Shown here piece by piece: positions 61,243 through 64,000 of a stretch of 64,000 bases of DNA. Made by a program: the position numbers and the translations under genes. Under the pieces are notes generated by a model. It searched no databases, had not been told where the DNA came from, and saw only the letters and a list, made by a program, of their open reading frames with translations. Each line of letters opens with the position of its first letter. The stretch's first letter is position 1. This DNA comes from an uncultured Aggregatibacter sp. (lineage in GTDB: Bacteria > Pseudomonadota > Gammaproteobacteria > Enterobacterales > Pasteurellaceae): positions 1 to 64,000 of the forward strand of contig NZ_CABFLM010000011.1 of assembly GCF_901873365.1 (NCBI RefSeq), read 5' to 3'.

Positions 61243-62727
61243 TTAATACATGCCTTCGCGTTCTTCACGGGTGCTGATAAAGATATTTTTCACCTGTGTA
61301 TAAGCGGCAAGCATCATTTTATGAGTTTCACGACCGATACCGGAAGTTTTATAACCACCGAATGGTGCGCCGGCCGGTAAACGGTTATAGCAGTTCACCC
61401 AAACACGACCGGTTTCAAGTGCGCGTGCAACCCGTAGCGCACGGTTAATGTTATACGTCCACACTGCGCCGCCCAGGCCATAATCGCTGTCATTTGCCAT
61501 TTGGATCACATCTGCTTCATCTTTAAACTTGATCACCACGGCAACCGGCCCAAAAATTTCTTCTTGTGCCACGCGTTTTTTGTTGTCCTGCGCCAAAATT
61601 AAAGTCGGTTGGAAAAATTCGCCGCGAGCCAATGCAGGATCGGTTGATTTGCCCCCACCAAGGATGATTTGGCAACCTTCTTCTTTGGCAATATCCACGT
61701 ATTTACTGATCACTTTAATCTGATTTCCGTTGACTTGTGCACCCATTTGCGTGTCATCTTCCCAAGGCAAGCCAACTTTAACTTTCTTAAATTCTTCTTT
61801 TAATGCCGCGATGAATTTATCGTAAATGCTTTCTTGTACGAAGATCCGTGAACCGGCACAACACACTTGCCCTTGGTTGAAGAGAATCCCTTTTTGTGCG
61901 CCTTCCAATGCTTTATCAAATGGCATATCGTCAAAGAAAATATTGGCGGATTTGCCACCTAATTCCAAGGTCGATGGAATCAACATTTCAGCCGCAGCCA
62001 TACCGATTTTTCGACCGATTTCGGTGGAGCCGGTGAACGCCAGTTTGCTGAATCCAGGATGACGCAGCATATATTCGCCGGATTTGGAACCCTTGCCGGT
62101 AATGACATTAAAAACGCCTTTCGGCAACAAATGATTAATCTTTTGCGCCAAGGAAAGCAGACTCAATGATGTAGAGGATGACGGGTGAATCACAACGGTA
62201 CAACCTGCAGCCAATGCCGGCGCAATTTTCCATGCGGCCATTAAGAACGGGAAGTTCCACGGAATAATTTGACCAACAACGCCAATCGGCTCGCGTAAAA
62301 TCAACGACAAGTCTTCGTTATCTAGTTGGTTGGCAACGCCTTCTTCAGAACGAATCACACTGGCAAAATAGCGGAAATGATCGGATGCCAACGGAATATC
62401 TGCAGCGCGCGTTTCGCGAATCGGCTTACCGTTATCCAGCGTTTCTTGCAAGGCAAATAACTCGGTATTTTCGTCAATAATGTCTGCGATTTTATTTAAA
62501 ATCGTGGCACGTTCTGTCGCACTGGTATTTTTCCAGGTTTTAAAGGCTTCTTTGGCGGCATTTACGGCAGCATCCACATCCGCATCGGTGGCGTCAATAA
62601 AAGTGGCTAATGCTTCACCGTTTGCCGGATTATGGGCTGTTAAGGTGTTGCCTTCTGAGCCATCCGTCCATTCGCCATTGATCAATAAACCGTAGTGTTT
62701 GTCAAAGACATTAAGATCTTTTGCCAT
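61243..62727 (-). CDS. NAD(P)-dependent aldehyde dehydrogenase (AldB/ExaC-like)
   Basis: 494 residues; ATG at 62727 (MAKDLNVFDKHYGLLINGEW) after GGAG. Class 3-type ALDH: PWNFPFLMAAWKIAPALAAGC, catalytic Glu in STLELGGKSANIFF, catalytic Cys in NQGQVCCAGSRIFVQ, and GAPFGGYKTSGIGRE. Oxidises acetaldehyde or similar to acid. A near-consensus CRP site upstream fits E. coli aldB, which is CRP-controlled. Confidence 0.9.
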   Translation of the reverse strand: MAKDLNVFDKHYGLLINGEWTDGSEGNTLTAHNPANGEALATFIDATDADVDAAVNAAKEAFKTWKNTSATERATILNKIADIIDENTELFALQETLDNGKPIRETRAADIPLASDHFRYFASVIRSEEGVANQLDNEDLSLILREPIGVVGQIIPWNFPFLMAAWKIAPALAAGCTVVIHPSSSTSLSLLSLAQKINHLLPKGVFNVITGKGSKSGEYMLRHPGFSKLAFTGSTEIGRKIGMAAAEMLIPSTLELGGKSANIFFDDMPFDKALEGAQKGILFNQGQVCCAGSRIFVQESIYDKFIAALKEEFKKVKVGLPWEDDTQMGAQVNGNQIKVISKYVDIAKEEGCQIILGGGKSTDPALARGEFFQPTLILAQDNKKRVAQEEIFGPVAVVIKFKDEADVIQMANDSDYGLGGAVWTYNINRALRVARALETGRVWVNCYNRLPAGAPFGGYKTSGIGRETHKMMLAAYTQVKNIFISTREEREGMY

Positions 62728-62851
62728 CTGTTTTCTCCTTTTTTCTATGTTGTGAATCAAAGTGATACCTGATTTTTTATCGTCAGGTCTTTAACATTTG
62801 TCCGTAAAAGAGGACTGTTGTTCAATTTGAACACAAGACAAGACTTGAAAC

Positions 62852-62867
62852 TGCGAGATAGATCACA
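62852..62867. promoter_or_regulatory. Near-consensus CRP site upstream of the aldehyde dehydrogenase gene
   Basis: TGCGA GATAGA TCACA: one mismatch from TGTGA-N6-TCACA, 125 bases before the start codon. Confidence 0.55.
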
Positions 62868-62946
62868 TTTTGGTGGTGATGAGGAAAGGTAAGAAAAATT
62901 GATTTGATAGATGGACAAAGTGGACTAAAGAGAAAACTCTTTGAAA

Positions 62947-62997
62947 AGAGACCGCACTTTGAAGGCGAAAATCAAAGTGCGGTCATTTTTTCTATTT
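62947..62997. terminator. USS-pair terminator of the Slam gene (minus strand)
   Basis: GACCGCACTTTGA / TCAAAGTGCGGTC stem with T-run, 19 bases past the stop on the minus strand. Confidence 0.8.
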
Positions 62998-63015
62998 TAT
63001 TTTGGGTAACTTCCT

Positions 63016-64000
63016 TTAGAAATTACGTTCGACAGACACAAACCACTCTCCGCTGGTGCGTGAATAAAATTCAGGAATATTACTGTCAATTTTACGGTAA
63101 CGATAATTTAACTTAGGAATAAAGCCTTTCCATTGCAGTTTGTTATGCCATAGGCTGGCGTTAAAATCATATTCCTTGTCTTGTCGTTTTTTCGTTGGAA
63201 AATAGAAGTTTTTTGCCCGAAAGTCACGTTTAACATACCGAATGCTTAAGCGTGTCGCGAAATCCTTGATTTGCCAGACGGTGCCGAGATTGACACCACG
63301 ACGAAGCGAGGATTCCGCGTTGTCTTTACTGCGATCTAGGCTGCCTTCCATACCGCCGAAAAGTAACCAATTCGGCTTTGCCTGATAACTTAATGCCAGC
63401 GTTGTGCCATTGATATAGCCGTTGTGACGGCGTGCAACGTTGGTATCCGCATAGCGTTTTTGCGTGTGGGAAAGCGTGCCGGAGAGCGACCAAAGTGCGG
63501 TCAATTCACGGCGTAAATCTGCGGTAATGCCATAATTTTGGCTATAGCGTGGTGCGCCTAACCAATTTTGCTCAAAAAACGGCGTCAATCCTAAAGATTG
63601 TAAGGCGGAACGATGGCGATAGCCCAATGCAGCGTAAAGTGATTTTTCACTATAATCTTGATTATCCCAGTAATGCACGCCGCCAAAACGGCTGTTTAAT
63701 GTCACAAAATGATTACCGGCGACATTGATTTCACGACTTAACCCCAGTCCGTAACGAAAACCATGTGCTTTTTGCGGCAAAGATTCTTTGTCTTTTTTAA
63801 AGCGCAATTTACCTAACAAAATATCTTGTTGGGATGACGCGTTATTCACGTTGTCGGTTTGGGTATATTGCCATTCTATGTCGGCTTTCCAGTCTTGGCG
63901 TTCCTTCATTGCCTCCAAGTAACGCTGAGTAAATTGTTGCATGGCTGGGGATAATGCCGGTGTAGCACGCTCGAGTTCTGCCTTGGCTTGGCGATATTGT
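63016..64000 (-). CDS. Surface lipoprotein assembly modifier (Slam), C-terminal part
   Basis: The frame is open to the window edge; 328 codons visible. The visible part is a DUF560-type outer-membrane beta-barrel: alternating strands such as GFRYGLGLSREINVAGNHF, LYAALGYRHR, NYGITADLRREL, TTLALSYQAKPNWLLFGGMEG, RGVNLGTVWQI and the terminal SGEWFVSVERNF with C-terminal Phe, the outer-membrane sorting signal. Upstream YRQAKAELERATPALS fits the end of the TPR region. Slams move lipoproteins or hemophore-like proteins to the surface; the client gene is usually adjacent and would lie beyond 64000. Confidence 0.85.
   Translation of the reverse strand, partial: QYRQAKAELERATPALSPAMQQFTQRYLEAMKERQDWKADIEWQYTQTDNVNNASSQQDILLGKLRFKKDKESLPQKAHGFRYGLGLSREINVAGNHFVTLNSRFGGVHYWDNQDYSEKSLYAALGYRHRSALQSLGLTPFFEQNWLGAPRYSQNYGITADLRRELTALWSLSGTLSHTQKRYADTNVARRHNGYINGTTLALSYQAKPNWLLFGGMEGSLDRSKDNAESSLRRGVNLGTVWQIKDFATRLSIRYVKRDFRAKNFYFPTKKRQDKEYDFNASLWHNKLQWKGFIPKLNYRYRKIDSNIPEFYSRTSGEWFVSVERNF

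Overview
The window is a chromosomal segment of a Pasteurellaceae bacterium, most likely Aggregatibacter or a close Haemophilus relative. The main evidence is the 9-base DNA uptake sequence AAGTGCGGT (Haemophilus-type USS), which occurs dozens of times on both strands, often as inverted pairs that double as terminators. Gene content and protein similarity (GlnS, RimP-NusA-InfB, Pta-AckA, CvpA-PurF, RplM-RpsI, RecB-RecD, GlpABC/GlpT) fit the same family. Species is inferred, not proven.

Layout: 1-9 kb holds a truncated yjdM/phnA, a secreted esterase-like protein, a macA-macB-outer membrane factor efflux operon, an orphan RelB/DinJ antitoxin with a truncated toxin, and glnS. 9-14 kb is the classical initiator tRNA-rimP-nusA-infB unit. 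14-22 kb carries a YfcC-type carrier and the divergent glpABC / glpT pair with two perfect CRP sites between them.

22.37-29.96 kb is a foreign, mostly GC-rich island. It starts and ends with truncated copies of one IS5-family (IS1106-like) insertion sequence and sits inside one copy of a dispersed host repeat. It carries the Neisseria DNA uptake sequence GCCGTCTGAA in several places and encodes an RclA-like flavoprotein disulfide reductase, a LysR regulator, a luciferase-like monooxygenase, a KefB/C-type antiporter and gene remnants. Some parts contain the Pasteurellaceae uptake sequence instead, so the island is a mosaic. It looks like inter-family exchange between oral species.

30-44 kb holds pta-ackA, yfbV, cvpA-purF (with a PurR box), a persulfide-response operon (DUF2892, YgaP-like rhodanese, BigR/SqrR-type ArsR regulator), ydjA, sppA, yciO, rluB, cysB and dapD. 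44-51.8 kb holds a Kbp-like LysM protein, the ypfJ metalloprotease, codBA behind a perfect PurR box, a YcgN-like protein, an NCS2 purine permease and a DsrE-family protein. 51.8-64 kb holds recB-recD, a methyltransferase, rplM-rpsI, truA, a YjbR-EVE-like fusion, an aldehyde dehydrogenase and the C-terminal part of a Slam outer-membrane protein cut by the window edge.

A REP-like repeat with a GTAG head and a 16-base palindrome occurs in six places. It exists in two versions whose stems differ by compensatory changes, and it has truncated a gene, served as the landing site of the island, and lies within a local duplication. No complete new defence or metabolic system is visible. The most unusual items are the mosaic island, the REP-like family and the YjbR-EVE fusion.
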